DNA from: Pseudomonas sp. RIT288
GTDB taxonomy: Bacteria > Pseudomonadota > Gammaproteobacteria > Pseudomonadales > Pseudomonadaceae
Direction: 5' to 3'
Length of the DNA stretch: 64,000 nt
Assembly (NCBI RefSeq): GCF_000631985.1
Contig: NZ_JFYN01000034.1
Span: 496,001-560,000 of the forward strand
A program made the translations under genes and the position numbers. Every line of letters starts with the position of its first letter. The first letter of the stretch is position 1. Positions 36,811 through 46,062 of this stretch are shown here, piece by piece. The notes beneath the pieces are model-generated. The model had not been told where the DNA came from. It searched no databases and saw only the letters and a list, made by a program, of their open reading frames with translations.

Positions 36811-39800
36811 TCAAGCGGTCTCTTTCTTCGGCTCGCGAATCTTGTACCAGGCCACATACAGCGCCGGCAGAAACAGCAGCGTCAGCAACGTCGCCACCAC
36901 GATCCCGCCAATCATCGCGTAAGCCATCGGCCCCCAGAACACTTCTCGGGCGATCGGGATCATGCCCATGCTCGCCGCCGCGGCGGTCAGCAGGATCGGC
37001 CGGCGCCGGTGCTCGGTCGCTTCCACCACCGCATCCCACGGCGCATAGCCCTTCTGCTCGAACTCATCGATCTGCGTCACCAGAATCACCGAGTTACGGA
37101 TGATGATGCCGATCAGCGCCAGGATCCCGAGGATCGCCACAAAGCCCATCGGCGTCCCGGTCGGCACCAGCGCCAGCACCACGCCGATCAGACCCAGCGG
37201 CGCGACACTCGCCACCAGGAACATCTTCTGCACGCTGTGCAGCTGGATCATCAGGAAGGTCGCCATCAAAAACAGCATCAACGGCAGCACCTTGGCGATT
37301 GGCCCTTGGGCCTTGCCACTTTCCTCGACCGTACCGCCGGTGGCGACTTTGTAGCCGACCGGCAGTTTTTCAGCGAAGGCATCGATCGACGGCTTGAGCA
37401 GTTTCACCAGGTCGGTCGGCTGGATCTCGTCACGCACCGAGGCCTTGATGGTGATGGTCGGCAAACGGTCGCGACGCCACACCAGCGGTTGCTCCAGCTC
37501 ATACCGCACGGTGGCGAAGGCCAGCAGCGGAATCGACGTGCCGTTGGGTGTGACGATCTGCAGATTCTGCAGGGTTTCCGGGGTGCCGCGTTCGGAATCC
37601 ACCGCCCGGCCAACAACGTTGATCAAGTAGATATCGTCATCGACCTGGGTCAATGGCGAGCCGCTGACGATGCTGTTCATCAGCTTCGCCACGTCTTCCG
37701 ACGACAGCCCGAGCTGACGCGCCTTGTCCTGGGCGATGTCGATGCGCAGGACTTTGCCCGGCTCGTTCCAGTCGTAAATGATCTCGCCGATGTGTTCGTT
37801 CTTGTCCAGCTCCGTCGCCAGGTCGATGGCGTGCTTGCGCACCTGATCGATGTCCTTGCCACTGACCCGGTACTGGATCGGCCGTCCCACCGGCGGGCCC
37901 ATTTCCAGCGCCTGCACGTAACTGCCGATGCCGACGAAGTCCTTGTGCAAGCGTTCACGCAAGCGTTGGCTGAGGGCTTCGCGGGCCTCGAAGTCTTTGC
38001 TGACGATCACCAGCTGCGCGTAGTACGGGTTCTGCAATTGCTGGTCGAGCGGCAGGTAGAAACGGATCGCGCCCTGACCGATGTAAGTGCTCCAGCGCAC
38101 GATGTCCGGGTCGCCCTTGAGCGTGGCTTCAAGCTTGTCCACGGCCTTGCGGGTTTCGTCGATCGAGGCGTTTTGCGGCAGGTTCAGATCGACGAGGATT
38201 TCCGGGCGATCGGAGGACGGGAAGAACTGGTTCTGCACAAAGCGCATGCAGAATACCGCCAGCACGAAGCACAACACGGTGATGCCGATCGCCCACCAAC
38301 GGTTGCGCATCGACCACAACAGGCCATGGTTGAATGCTCGGCCAATGCGCCCAGGCTCGCCTTCGTGGGGTTTCACGTTGGTGCTGAGAATGTGCACGCC
38401 AATCACCGGTGCGAACAGCACCGCGACGATCCACGACACCAGCATCGCCACCGCGATCACCGCAAACAGGGTGAAAGTGTACTCACCCGCAGAGCTGGCG
38501 TTGAGGCCAATCGGCACGAAACCGGCGACCGTCACCAGCGTACCGGTGAGCATCGGAAATGCCGTCGAGGTGTAGGCGAACGTCGCCGCCTGCTCCTTGG
38601 TCTCGCCCATTTCCAGGCGCGTGACCATCATCTCCACGGTGATCATCGCGTCGTCCACCAGCAGGCCGAGGGCGATGATCAGTGCGCCGAGGGAAATCCG
38701 CTGCATGGTGATGCCGCTGTATTCCATGAACACGAAGACCATCGCCAGCACCAGCGGAATCGAGCACGCCACCACCAGTCCGGCGCGCACGCCAAGACTG
38801 ATGAAGCTGACCACCAGCACGATGATCACCGCTTCGAACAGCGCGCTGGTGAAGCCGCCGACGGCCTCTTCCACCACCACCGCCTGATCGGAAACGGTGT
38901 GCACGCCGACGCCCACCGGCAGGTCGGCCGTCAACTGGTCGATGCGCGCGTGCAGCGCTTTACCGAACTCCTGCACGTTGCCGCCCTTCTGCATGGCGAT
39001 CGCCAGGCCGATGGCCGGTTTGCCGTCGAAGCGGAATTCCGGGGTGGCCGGGTCGACGTAACCACGGCTGATGTCGGCGATGTCGGCCAGCCGATAGAAA
39101 CGGTCGTTGAGCTTGAGATTGACCTCGGCCAGATCCTTCTCCGAAGCGAACTGCCCCGAAGTGCGCACGGAAATCCGCTCCGGCCCGGCCTCGATCACAC
39201 CCGCCGGGGTCACCGCGTTCTGCGATTGCAGGCTCTGCACCACCTGGCGCTGATCGATACCCAGCGCCGCGAGTTTGCGGGTGGAGAAGTTCAGGTAAAT
39301 CACTTCGTCCTGCTGGCCGACCATCTCGATCTTGCCCAGCCCCGGTACGTTGCGGATCTCGGCGCGGGCCTGTTCCACGTAGTCGCGCAACTGGCGCATG
39401 GTCAGGCCGTCGGCGGTAAACGCGTAGACCGAGCCGTAGACGTCGCCGAACTCATCGTTGAATCCGGGGCCCTGAATCCCTTGGGGAAACTGTCCGCGAA
39501 TGTCATCGATCTTCTTGCGCACCTGGTACCAGATTTCCGGGATGTCCTTGGCGCTGGTGGTGTCACGCAGGTACACGTAGACCGTCGATTCGCCGGGGCG
39601 CGTGTAGCTTTTCACGTAGTCGAGAGAATCGAGTTCCTCGAGTTTTTTCTCGATGCGGTCGGTGACCTGCTTGAGGGTTTCTTCCTGGGTCGCGCCCGGC
39701 CATTTGGTCTGGATGACCATGGTCTTGATGGTGAACGAGGGGTCTTCTTCGCGCCCCAGATTGAAGTAGGAAAACACCCCCATCAGCAGCGCGACGAACA

Positions 39801-39864
39801 TCAGGTACCAGACGAACGACTGATGCTTGAGGGCCCATTCGGAGAGATTGAAAGAGCCTTTCAT
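36811..39864 (-). CDS. triC: RND efflux pump inner-membrane subunit, TriC-like
   Basis: 1017 residues of the AcrB/HAE1 superfamily with twelve expected membrane helices and two large periplasmic loops. LGALIIALGLLVDDAMITVEM near 400 holds the acidic proton-relay residues. The N-terminus MKGSFNLSEWALKHQSFVWYL resembles TriC. TriABC is unusual in using two membrane fusion proteins, exactly the arrangement seen upstream. In P. aeruginosa it exports triclosan through OpmH; no outer-membrane gene is present here. Confidence 0.88.
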   Translation of the reverse strand: MKGSFNLSEWALKHQSFVWYLMFVALLMGVFSYFNLGREEDPSFTIKTMVIQTKWPGATQEETLKQVTDRIEKKLEELDSLDYVKSYTRPGESTVYVYLRDTTSAKDIPEIWYQVRKKIDDIRGQFPQGIQGPGFNDEFGDVYGSVYAFTADGLTMRQLRDYVEQARAEIRNVPGLGKIEMVGQQDEVIYLNFSTRKLAALGIDQRQVVQSLQSQNAVTPAGVIEAGPERISVRTSGQFASEKDLAEVNLKLNDRFYRLADIADISRGYVDPATPEFRFDGKPAIGLAIAMQKGGNVQEFGKALHARIDQLTADLPVGVGVHTVSDQAVVVEEAVGGFTSALFEAVIIVLVVSFISLGVRAGLVVACSIPLVLAMVFVFMEYSGITMQRISLGALIIALGLLVDDAMITVEMMVTRLEMGETKEQAATFAYTSTAFPMLTGTLVTVAGFVPIGLNASSAGEYTFTLFAVIAVAMLVSWIVAVLFAPVIGVHILSTNVKPHEGEPGRIGRAFNHGLLWSMRNRWWAIGITVLCFVLAVFCMRFVQNQFFPSSDRPEILVDLNLPQNASIDETRKAVDKLEATLKGDPDIVRWSTYIGQGAIRFYLPLDQQLQNPYYAQLVIVSKDFEAREALSQRLRERLHKDFVGIGSYVQALEMGPPVGRPIQYRVSGKDIDQVRKHAIDLATELDKNEHIGEIIYDWNEPGKVLRIDIAQDKARQLGLSSEDVAKLMNSIVSGSPLTQVDDDIYLINVVGRAVDSERGTPETLQNLQIVTPNGTSIPLLAFATVRYELEQPLVWRRDRLPTITIKASVRDEIQPTDLVKLLKPSIDAFAEKLPVGYKVATGGTVEESGKAQGPIAKVLPLMLFLMATFLMIQLHSVQKMFLVASVAPLGLIGVVLALVPTGTPMGFVAILGILALIGIIIRNSVILVTQIDEFEQKGYAPWDAVVEATEHRRRPILLTAAAASMGMIPIAREVFWGPMAYAMIGGIVVATLLTLLFLPALYVAWYKIREPKKETA

Positions 39865-40925
39865 TGACTGTCCTCGTCGAGTTTCACGGCTTGTCCGGGT
39901 TTGAGACTGTTGACGCCTGCGCTGACCACCTGCTCACCACTCTTGACCCCGCCGGCCAGCACCACGGTGCTGTCGGTGCGGCTGGTGACACTGACATCGC
40001 GCGGTGACACGGTTTTGCTCTGGGTGTCGATGACCCAGATGCGGGTCTTGCCGTCGACTTCCTGCAACGCCGTGGCGGGCAATTCGATGCGCGGTTTGAT
40101 CGCCGAACTGAGGGTCACGCTGATCGCTGTGCCGAGACGAAAACCGGGGGGTGTTTCGCTCAGGGTCAGGCGGGCGCGACGGGTACGCGTGGCACTCTGC
40201 GCCTGGGGTTCGATTTCGCGAATGATCGCCGTGGTGTTGATGCTCGGGTCGAGTTGCGCGGCCACCAGAAACACCACGTCGGACGGGATCTGATCGACCA
40301 GCGTGTCCGGCAGGTCGATCACTGCTTCCTTGATGTCCGGTTGCGCCAGGGTCACCACTTGCTGGCCGGCGGTCACCACTTGGCCGGCCTCGGCATTCCA
40401 TGCGGTGACCACGGCTTTGTGGTCGGCGCGCAGTTCGGTGTAGCCGAGCTGATCCTTGCTCTGATTGACCGCTGCCCGCGCCTGATCGAGCGAAGCCTGG
40501 GTGGTTTTCAGGTCGGTGGTGGCGATGTCCAGTTGTGCCTGGGCACCCACTCCGCGATCGAACAGCGCTTGCTGCCGCCGGGCATTGGCCTGGGCGTTGA
40601 TCAGTTGCGCCTGCACTTTGGCCAGATCGCCTTGGGCCGAGCGTAACTGGTTCTGCTGATCGGTCGGGTCGAGGGTGGCGAGCAGCGTGCCCTTGTCGAC
40701 TTCAGCGCCAACATCGACGTTGCGACTGGCGATACGGCCGCCAACGCGAAACCCGGTGTTGCTCTCGTAACGCGCCTGAATGCTCCCGGCAAAACGCCCG
40801 AGGGTTTCCTCGTTCAGCGCCTGCACCTTGATCGACAGCACCGGCCGCACCGGTTCCGGCGGTGGCTCGCTTTTCGAGCAGGCAGCCAGCAACACACCGA
40901 TGGACAACAGCCCCAGACGCTTCAT
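39861..40925 (-). CDS. triB: RND efflux membrane fusion protein, TriB-like
   Basis: 354 residues. A lipoprotein signal peptide (MKRLGLLSIGVLLAACSKSE, lipobox LAAC) precedes a barrel-sandwich/hairpin domain (FRVGGRIASRNVDVGAEVDKGTLLATLDPTD) and a coiled-coil region of about residues 90-160. It is the second of two adapter proteins. It overlaps both triA and triC by four bases (ATGA), so the operon is translationally coupled. Confidence 0.87.
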   Translation of the reverse strand: MKRLGLLSIGVLLAACSKSEPPPEPVRPVLSIKVQALNEETLGRFAGSIQARYESNTGFRVGGRIASRNVDVGAEVDKGTLLATLDPTDQQNQLRSAQGDLAKVQAQLINAQANARRQQALFDRGVGAQAQLDIATTDLKTTQASLDQARAAVNQSKDQLGYTELRADHKAVVTAWNAEAGQVVTAGQQVVTLAQPDIKEAVIDLPDTLVDQIPSDVVFLVAAQLDPSINTTAIIREIEPQAQSATRTRRARLTLSETPPGFRLGTAISVTLSSAIKPRIELPATALQEVDGKTRIWVIDTQSKTVSPRDVSVTSRTDSTVVLAGGVKSGEQVVSAGVNSLKPGQAVKLDEDSQ

Positions 40926-42025
40926 GGCTGCGCTCCCGGTTGCAGATCCTTGTAGGTGTTTTCCGCCACCTCGACTTTTATCCCCGGGTGCAGCAGTTGC
41001 CCACCGGCCACAATCACCTTCTCGCCGCCGGAGAGTCCTTCACTGATGATGACGTTGCCGGTCAGGTAGCGACCGACCGTGACGTTGTGCAGTTGCGCCT
41101 CGCCTTTGTCATCGACAATCCATACGGCGGGGTCGCTGATGTTTTTGGTCAGCGCCGACCACGGCAATTCCACTGCCGACTTGCCGGAGCCTTTGGCGCT
41201 GGCGCTGACCACCGAGCCCAGCTGCATGCCCTGCGGCAGGCTGTCGAGGGTGACCTTGACCTGCACCGTGCCGGACTGTGCCGACACCGCCGGGGTGATT
41301 TCGCGCACGGTGCCAGTGGTCTTGATGTTGGGGTTGTCGAGCAGGCTGACCACGATCGAGCGATCGGCGGGCCGCTCAGAGAGCAGCGATTCGTAGACGT
41401 TGAACACCGCATCGCGCTCGCCATCGCGGGCCAGTTTGAAAATCGGTGCGGTCGCCTGGACCACCTGGCCGACTTCAGCCTGCCGCTCGGTGATGATGCC
41501 GGGAGCATCAGCAATCAGTGAGGTGTAACTGAGTTGATCCTTGGCATTGGCCAGTTGCGCCTGAGCCGCGCTCAGGGCGCTCTGACTGCTGCGCAAGGCG
41601 GCTTGAGCAGAGTCGAATTCGCTCTGACTGGTGTAACCCTTGGGCAACAGTTTCTGCTGCCGCACGAACGCCGCGGCGGTCTGTTTGACTCGCGCCTGCT
41701 CGGCGACAACCTGCGCCTGGGCGGAATCGACGTTGGTCTGCAAATCCTTGGGATCGAGTTTGGCCAGCACCTGCCTGGCGCTCACCCGGTCGCCGACATC
41801 GACCATGCGCTGGATGATCTTGCCGCCGACGCGGAACGACAGTTCGGTCTGCACCCGGGCCTGAACGTCACCGGTGAGGGTCACGGCAGCGGCGTAGTCA
41901 GCCGGCTTCACCACTTGCACAAAGACCCGGGGCAAGTACTCCGCCGGGGCTTCTTTCTTGCCGCAAGCGGTCAGCGTCGTGAGCAGGCTCAGCATGACCA
42001 CTGTTTTCAATCCGGGACTCGCCAT
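40922..42025 (-). CDS. triA: RND efflux membrane fusion protein, TriA-like
   Basis: 367 residues with lipobox LTAC (TVVMLSLLTTLTACGKKEAP). The adapter core is FRVGGKIIQRMVDVGDRVSARQVLAKLDPKD, followed by a coiled-coil hairpin rich in Ala and Gln near 95-175. ATG at 42023-42025 was chosen because GGAAGGAG lies directly upstream; an in-frame ATG at 42091 would bury the lipoprotein signal. First gene of triABC. No local regulator gene was found. Confidence 0.87.
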   Translation of the reverse strand: MASPGLKTVVMLSLLTTLTACGKKEAPAEYLPRVFVQVVKPADYAAAVTLTGDVQARVQTELSFRVGGKIIQRMVDVGDRVSARQVLAKLDPKDLQTNVDSAQAQVVAEQARVKQTAAAFVRQQKLLPKGYTSQSEFDSAQAALRSSQSALSAAQAQLANAKDQLSYTSLIADAPGIITERQAEVGQVVQATAPIFKLARDGERDAVFNVYESLLSERPADRSIVVSLLDNPNIKTTGTVREITPAVSAQSGTVQVKVTLDSLPQGMQLGSVVSASAKGSGKSAVELPWSALTKNISDPAVWIVDDKGEAQLHNVTVGRYLTGNVIISEGLSGGEKVIVAGGQLLHPGIKVEVAENTYKDLQPGAQP

Positions 42026-42121
42026 GCAGACTCCTTCCTGTGTACGAACGTGCAAGTGACGATACGACTGTGAGCTTAGAACAGGGTTCAACCTTCGCCT
42101 GCGTGATCTCTATATTTCCCG

Positions 42122-42204
42122 TGTAGGAGCTGCCGCAGGCTGCGATCTTTTGACTTTATAAGAGCAGGATCAAAAGATCGCAGCCTACGGCAGCTCCTAC
42201 AATG
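42122..42204. repeat. REPIN, family 1
   Basis: Arms CTGCCGCAGGCTGCGATCTT and AAGATCGCAGCCTACGGCAG lie between divergent triA and the ATPase gene. The right arm has CTACGG, a single change. Confidence 0.9.
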
Positions 42205-42227
42205 GTCGCCTCAAGAGAAGGATTTTC

Positions 42228-43424
42228 ATGCTCAAGACCCTCGCGGTGGCCAATTACCGCTCGATCAACAAATTGGTGATTCCACTGGGCCGGCTGAACC
42301 TGATCACCGGCCCCAACGGCAGCGGCAAGTCAAATCTATATCGGGCCTTGCGTCTGCTGGCGGAGACCGCGCAGGGCGGCGTGGTCAATGCGCTGGCCCG
42401 CGAGGGTGGGCTGGATTCGACGTTCTGGGCCGGGCCGGAAACCATCAGCCGGCGCATGCGCAACGGCGAAGTGGCGGTCGAGCCGACGGTGCGTCAGGGC
42501 GTCAAACGTCTGCGCCTGGGGTTTGCCGGCGAGGATTTCAGCTACTCCATCAGCCTCGGCTTGCCCGACTCCAACGGACACTTCATGTTGCCGGGGGACA
42601 CTCATCCCAGCCCCTCGCGTTTCAGCCTCGATCCGCAGATCAAGCGCGAATGCATCTGGGCCGGGCCGCTCTATCGCCCGGCGAGCCTGCTGGTGGATCG
42701 CAACGGGCCGATGATCCGCGCCCGCGAAGCCCGCAGCTGGGACGTGCTGGCGCAACACACGCCGAACTTCGACAGCCTGTTCGATCAGGTCGGCAGCCTG
42801 CGCAGTTCGCCGGAAGTGTTCCAGATGCGCGAGTTCATTCGCCGCTGGCGCTTCTACGATCACTTTCGCAGCGACGCCGACGCCCCGGTGCGCCAGCCGC
42901 AATTGGGTACGCGCACGCCGGTGCTGCATCACGACGGCCGCGACCTCGCCGCAGCGTTGCAGACCATCAATGAAATCGGCGACCCCGAGGCGTTGCAGGC
43001 CGCGGTCAGCGACGCGTTTCCCGGCGCACGGCTGAACATCGCACCATTGGCCGGCGGACGCTTTGCCATCGAGTTTTTCCAGGAGGGGTTGTTGCGGCCA
43101 TTGTCGGCGGCGGAGCTGTCGGACGGGACATTGCGTTATCTGCTGCTGGTCGCGGCTTTGCTGACCCCGAGGCCGCCGTCTTTGATGGTGCTCAACGAAC
43201 CGGAAACCAGTCTGCATCCGGATCTGTTGCCGGCGCTGGCGCGCTTGATCATTCGCGCGTCGGAACGGTGTCAGGTGTGGGTGGTGTCCCATGCGCGGCG
43301 GTTGATCTCGGCGTTGCAGGAAGATCCGGAGTGCAATTGCATCGTGCTGGAGAAGACCTTCGGCCAGACCGGCATTGTCGGCCAGCGGGTGCTGGATGAG
43401 CCGGCGTGGCATTGGCCGGATTGA
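42228..43424 (+). CDS. AAA-family (RecF/SMC-like) ATPase of unknown role
   Basis: 398 residues, one split ATPase. Walker A GPNGSGKSN is at 28-36. The middle region of about 230 residues includes AELSDGTLRYLLL, similar to an ABC signature. The Walker B stretch SLMVLNEPETSLHP near 315 has Asn where many relatives have Asp. The H-loop is VWVVSHARRL. No partner nuclease, toxin or TOPRIM domain is encoded beside it. AAGGA precedes the ATG. It stands alone between REPINs. A DNA-repair or overcoming-stress role would be guesswork. Confidence 0.8.
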   Translation: MLKTLAVANYRSINKLVIPLGRLNLITGPNGSGKSNLYRALRLLAETAQGGVVNALAREGGLDSTFWAGPETISRRMRNGEVAVEPTVRQGVKRLRLGFAGEDFSYSISLGLPDSNGHFMLPGDTHPSPSRFSLDPQIKRECIWAGPLYRPASLLVDRNGPMIRAREARSWDVLAQHTPNFDSLFDQVGSLRSSPEVFQMREFIRRWRFYDHFRSDADAPVRQPQLGTRTPVLHHDGRDLAAALQTINEIGDPEALQAAVSDAFPGARLNIAPLAGGRFAIEFFQEGLLRPLSAAELSDGTLRYLLLVAALLTPRPPSLMVLNEPETSLHPDLLPALARLIIRASERCQVWVVSHARRLISALQEDPECNCIVLEKTFGQTGIVGQRVLDEPAWHWPD

Positions 43425-43429
43425 AAGCG

Positions 43430-43531
43430 AAAAGATCGCAGCCTGCGGCAGCTCCTACAGGTTTCGCGTCGCGCCGTGATATGGCGACAGGTGCTGCCCC
43501 TGTAGGAGCTGCCGCAGGCTGCGATCTTTTG
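43430..43531. repeat. REPIN, family 1
   Basis: Arms AAGATCGCAGCCTGCGGCAG and CTGCCGCAGGCTGCGATCTT are inverted with a long spacer of about 45 bases. Confidence 0.92.
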
Positions 43532-43543
43532 CGCCTTGATTAA

Positions 43544-44242
43544 TCACCCCTGCCACTTGCCACCCTCGACAATCACACTCTCAGGCTGGGTGTCATCGCT
43601 CAGCTCTTTACGCACATATTGGTCGTACAGCTTGAGCAGGGACTTCTCTTCACCCAGCTTCGCCAGCTCGGTATGCACCCAGTCACGCAGCTCGACGTTG
43701 CCCTTCTTCACTGCCGGCGCAATCGGTGCTTCGGCACCGAGTTTTTCGTCCAGCACGCGGTAGCCCGGGTTCTGCTTGGCCCAGCTGAACAGCACCAGAT
43801 TGTCCTGCGCGCAGGCATCGCCGCGCCCGTTGGCCAGGGCTTGCAGCGACTCGGAGTTTTTCTCGAACTTCAGCTGTTTCCAGTCCGGATGATTCTTGGT
43901 CAGCCAGATGTCGGCGGTGGTGCCGGTGGTGGTGCAACTGGCCAGGTCATCGAGGCTTTTCACTGCGTTGCCTTGCGGCACCAGCGCCTGCACCGCGACC
44001 TTGAGGTTCGGGGTCACGGTCATGTTGGCGAGGATCAGGTCGACCTGTCGCGTTGCAGGAACGGAATGCGGCTCGCCGGCTCCACGGCCACGAATTCGAC
44101 CTTGTTTTCATCGCCCAGCAGATCCTTGGCGAAGCGCCGGCCGATGTCGGTGTCGAAGCCGACGTAGCGTCCGGCCTCATCGACGAAACCGAAAGGCGGT
44201 TTGTCGGTGAACACGCCGACGATCAGTTTGTCGCGGCGCTTT
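43544..44242 (-). pseudogene. Decayed amino-acid ABC transporter binding protein
   Basis: Reading leftward, the frame begins at DKLIVGVFTDKPPFGFVDEAG without a signal peptide. It shifts after RIPFLQ near 44055, where one base is missing from an expected GACAAGGTCGAC. It resumes as LILANMTVTP and then jumps to NLKVAVQALVPQGNAV, lacking about ten residues normally found there, and runs to the stop at 43544. These defects mark a family 3 binding-protein pseudogene. The N-terminus is fused to remnants of the permease. Confidence 0.8.
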
Positions 44243-44514
44243 CGCTGACGACTTTCGGCTTCGGCGCGATGTAGCTCTTGGTGGTGTAGAGGATTTCAGG
44301 CACGGCCACCGCCGAAACCACGGTGGTTTCCTTGAGCAGGAAAATGAAATTGGCGAACAGCGACGGCAGGCTGAGAATCCCCGCTTGCGGCAGGATCACG
44401 TAGCGCAGCAACTGGCCGTGCGACAGGCCGATGGAGCGGCCCGATTCCAGTTGCGCCCACGGCTTTGAGAAACGCCGGCAGGGTACTGAGGATAAATGCG
44501 TAACCGAAAGTCAT
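44223..44514 (-). pseudogene. Decayed ABC transporter permease fragment
   Basis: MTFGYAFILSTLPAFLKAVGA starts at 44514, then the frame shifts and continues as QLESGRSIGLSHGQLLRYVILP and LPSLFANFIFLLKETTVVSAVAV, the C-terminal part of a HisM/GlnP-type permease with its coupling loop. Most of the middle is missing. The end runs into the binding-protein remnant. It lies in a region otherwise devoted to sulfur amino acid transport. Confidence 0.78.
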
Positions 44515-44674
44515 GAAGCATCCTGGACGTCGCTCGGTAAGCGACGGTCATGCAGTCCATGGCAGCGGTAACTGTCCGGCAGGCGCTGACTTTATAGGTA
44601 TAAAAACAAGAATTTAAATACTGTTAAAGCATATTGATATCACGCAAAAAACTATCTTGTGGGTTTGCCGGGAA

Positions 44675-44693
44675 GGAATAAGAAGGCTATTTT
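44675..44693. promoter_or_regulatory. GGAATAAGAAGGCTATTTT motif
   Basis: This matches the motif at 47793 (GGAATAAGAAGCTATTTAT) almost base for base. It lies between the decayed ABC genes and a small ORF, in the 580-bp gap before the second metQ. Confidence 0.45.
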
Positions 44694-44793
44694 CCCTTGC
44701 GCTGTAGGACGGATCTTTTTTGCATGAAAGCCCTCCAAGGACGAACAGCTTTTGGCCAGACTCCCCCGGCCAAACCATTACAAGGAAGACAAC

Positions 44794-44886
44794 ATGGACG
44801 TAAAAGTGCCGCAGCGACTGGATCCGCAGGACATCGTGAAATTGCTCGTGGCGTTGCGCCGGGCGTTGAAGACTCAAGTGGCCTGA
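44794..44886 (+). CDS. Putative 30-residue basic peptide
   Basis: ATG 44794 opens a 30-codon frame (MDVKVPQRLDPQDIVKLL..., ending LKTQVA) with an AAGGAAGA ribosome site five to twelve bases upstream. It is predicted as an amphipathic basic helix. No gene follows on this strand; a REPIN starts 20 bases later. It lies downstream of a sulfur-type promoter motif. It could be a small protein, or a leader whose downstream gene was lost. Confidence 0.4.
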   Translation: MDVKVPQRLDPQDIVKLLVALRRALKTQVA

Positions 44887-44905
44887 GTTACCACACTTCA
44901 AGATC

Positions 44906-44981
44906 AAAAGATCGCAGCCTGCGGCAGCTCCTACAGAAGATCGCGCTCCCTGTAGGAGCTGCCGCAGGCTGCGATCTTTTG
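44906..44981. repeat. REPIN, family 1
   Basis: Inverted arms AAGATCGCAGCCTGCGGCAG and CTGCCGCAGGCTGCGATCTT. Confidence 0.92.
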
Positions 44982-45025
44982 CCTCTGGCTTTAGATCTTG
45001 TGGCGATTCCACAAATCGAGCACGC

Positions 45026-45060
45026 AAAAAAACGCCGATGACCATCACTGGCCATCGACG
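45026..45060 (-). terminator. Rho-independent terminator of metQ2
   Basis: On the minus strand CGTCGATGGCC-AGTGAT-GGTCATCGGCG forms an 11-bp stem with two G-U pairs, followed by seven T. It lies 36 bases after the metQ2 stop. Confidence 0.88.
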
Positions 45061-45095
45061 TTTTCATACCTTGAAGGGGTGGTTCAAGCGTTGGA

Positions 45096-45893
45096 TCAGA
45101 ACGCCGGCAATACCGCGCCGTTGTACTTCTTCTCGATGAACGCTTTGACTTCCGGGCTGGTCAGCGCAGCGGCCAGTTTCTTGATGGCGTCGCTGTTCTT
45201 GTTGTCCTCACGGGCCACCAGGAAGTTCACGTACGGCGAATCAGCGCCTTCGATCACCAGCGCATCCTTGGTCGGGTTCAGCTTGGCTTCCAGCGCGTAG
45301 TTGGTGTTGATCATGTCCAGATCAACTTCCTTCAGCACACGTGGCAGCAGGGCCGACTCCAGTTCCTTGAACTTGAAGTTGTGCGGGTTCTTGGCGATGT
45401 CTTTCGGGGTCGCCAGCGCGTTTTTCGGATCTTTCAGTTCGATCAGGCCAGCCTTCTGCAGCAGGATCAGGGCACGGCCGCTGTTGCTGCCTTCGTTCGG
45501 AATGGCGATGGTCGCGCCGTCCGGCAGGTCAGCCAGTTTCTTGTACTTGCTCGAGTAGCCACCGAACGGTTCAACGTGCACGCCTTGCACAGTCACCAGG
45601 TACTTGGACTTGTCGTCCTTGTATTTGCCAGCGTTGAAGCTGTCCAGGTAAGGCTTGGTCTGGAAGTAGTTGGCGTCCAGACGCTTCTCGCCAACCTGCA
45701 CGTTCGGCTGCACGTAGTCGGTGAAGACCTTGATTTCCAGATCCACGCCTTCTTTGGCCAGGGTCGGTTTGATCAGCTCGAGAATTTCCGCGTGCGGCAC
45801 CGGAGTCGCCGCCACCACCAGTTTCTCGCCGGCCTGGGCCAGGGAAGCCGTCAGAGCAGCCGCCAATGCGGTAAACAACAGAACCTTTTTCAT
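45096..45893 (-). CDS. Second MetQ/NlpA-family binding protein
   Basis: 265 residues. A signal peptide (MKKVLLFTALAAALTASLAQAGE) has no lipobox cysteine. The NlpA fold is shown by FTDYVQPNVQVGEKRLDANYFQTKPYLDSF and the ligand loop IPNEGSNSGRALILLQKAGLI. It binds D/L-methionine or a related compound. No permease or ATPase accompanies it, so it may share MetNI encoded 10 kb away. AAGGACACTGC precedes the ATG. It is monocistronic with its own terminator. Confidence 0.87.
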   Translation of the reverse strand: MKKVLLFTALAAALTASLAQAGEKLVVAATPVPHAEILELIKPTLAKEGVDLEIKVFTDYVQPNVQVGEKRLDANYFQTKPYLDSFNAGKYKDDKSKYLVTVQGVHVEPFGGYSSKYKKLADLPDGATIAIPNEGSNSGRALILLQKAGLIELKDPKNALATPKDIAKNPHNFKFKELESALLPRVLKEVDLDMINTNYALEAKLNPTKDALVIEGADSPYVNFLVAREDNKNSDAIKKLAAALTSPEVKAFIEKKYNGAVLPAF

Positions 45894-46062
45894 GCAGTGT
45901 CCTTATCGAGAATCACGGTCGCGAATGGCGACGGCTATTAATACGAGTGCCAGTGAAGTGCTATCTCTGGCGTGAAGCGGACAATACCGGGATTTTTTAT
46001 TCCAGGACAATAACGTTTATTCACTTTGATATTCCATTTTGCTCATACGCGCGAGATAGACA

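Noticed and set aside
37009..39867. A 952-residue plus-strand frame across triC
   Set aside because: It is rich in His, Gln and Arg as expected from the complement of a GC-rich membrane protein gene. triC on the other strand is clearly real.
42228..43424. Calling the orphan ATPase an anti-phage defence gene
   Set aside because: No nuclease, toxin or other effector is encoded beside it, and the neighbourhood is chromosomal housekeeping, so the claim has no support here.
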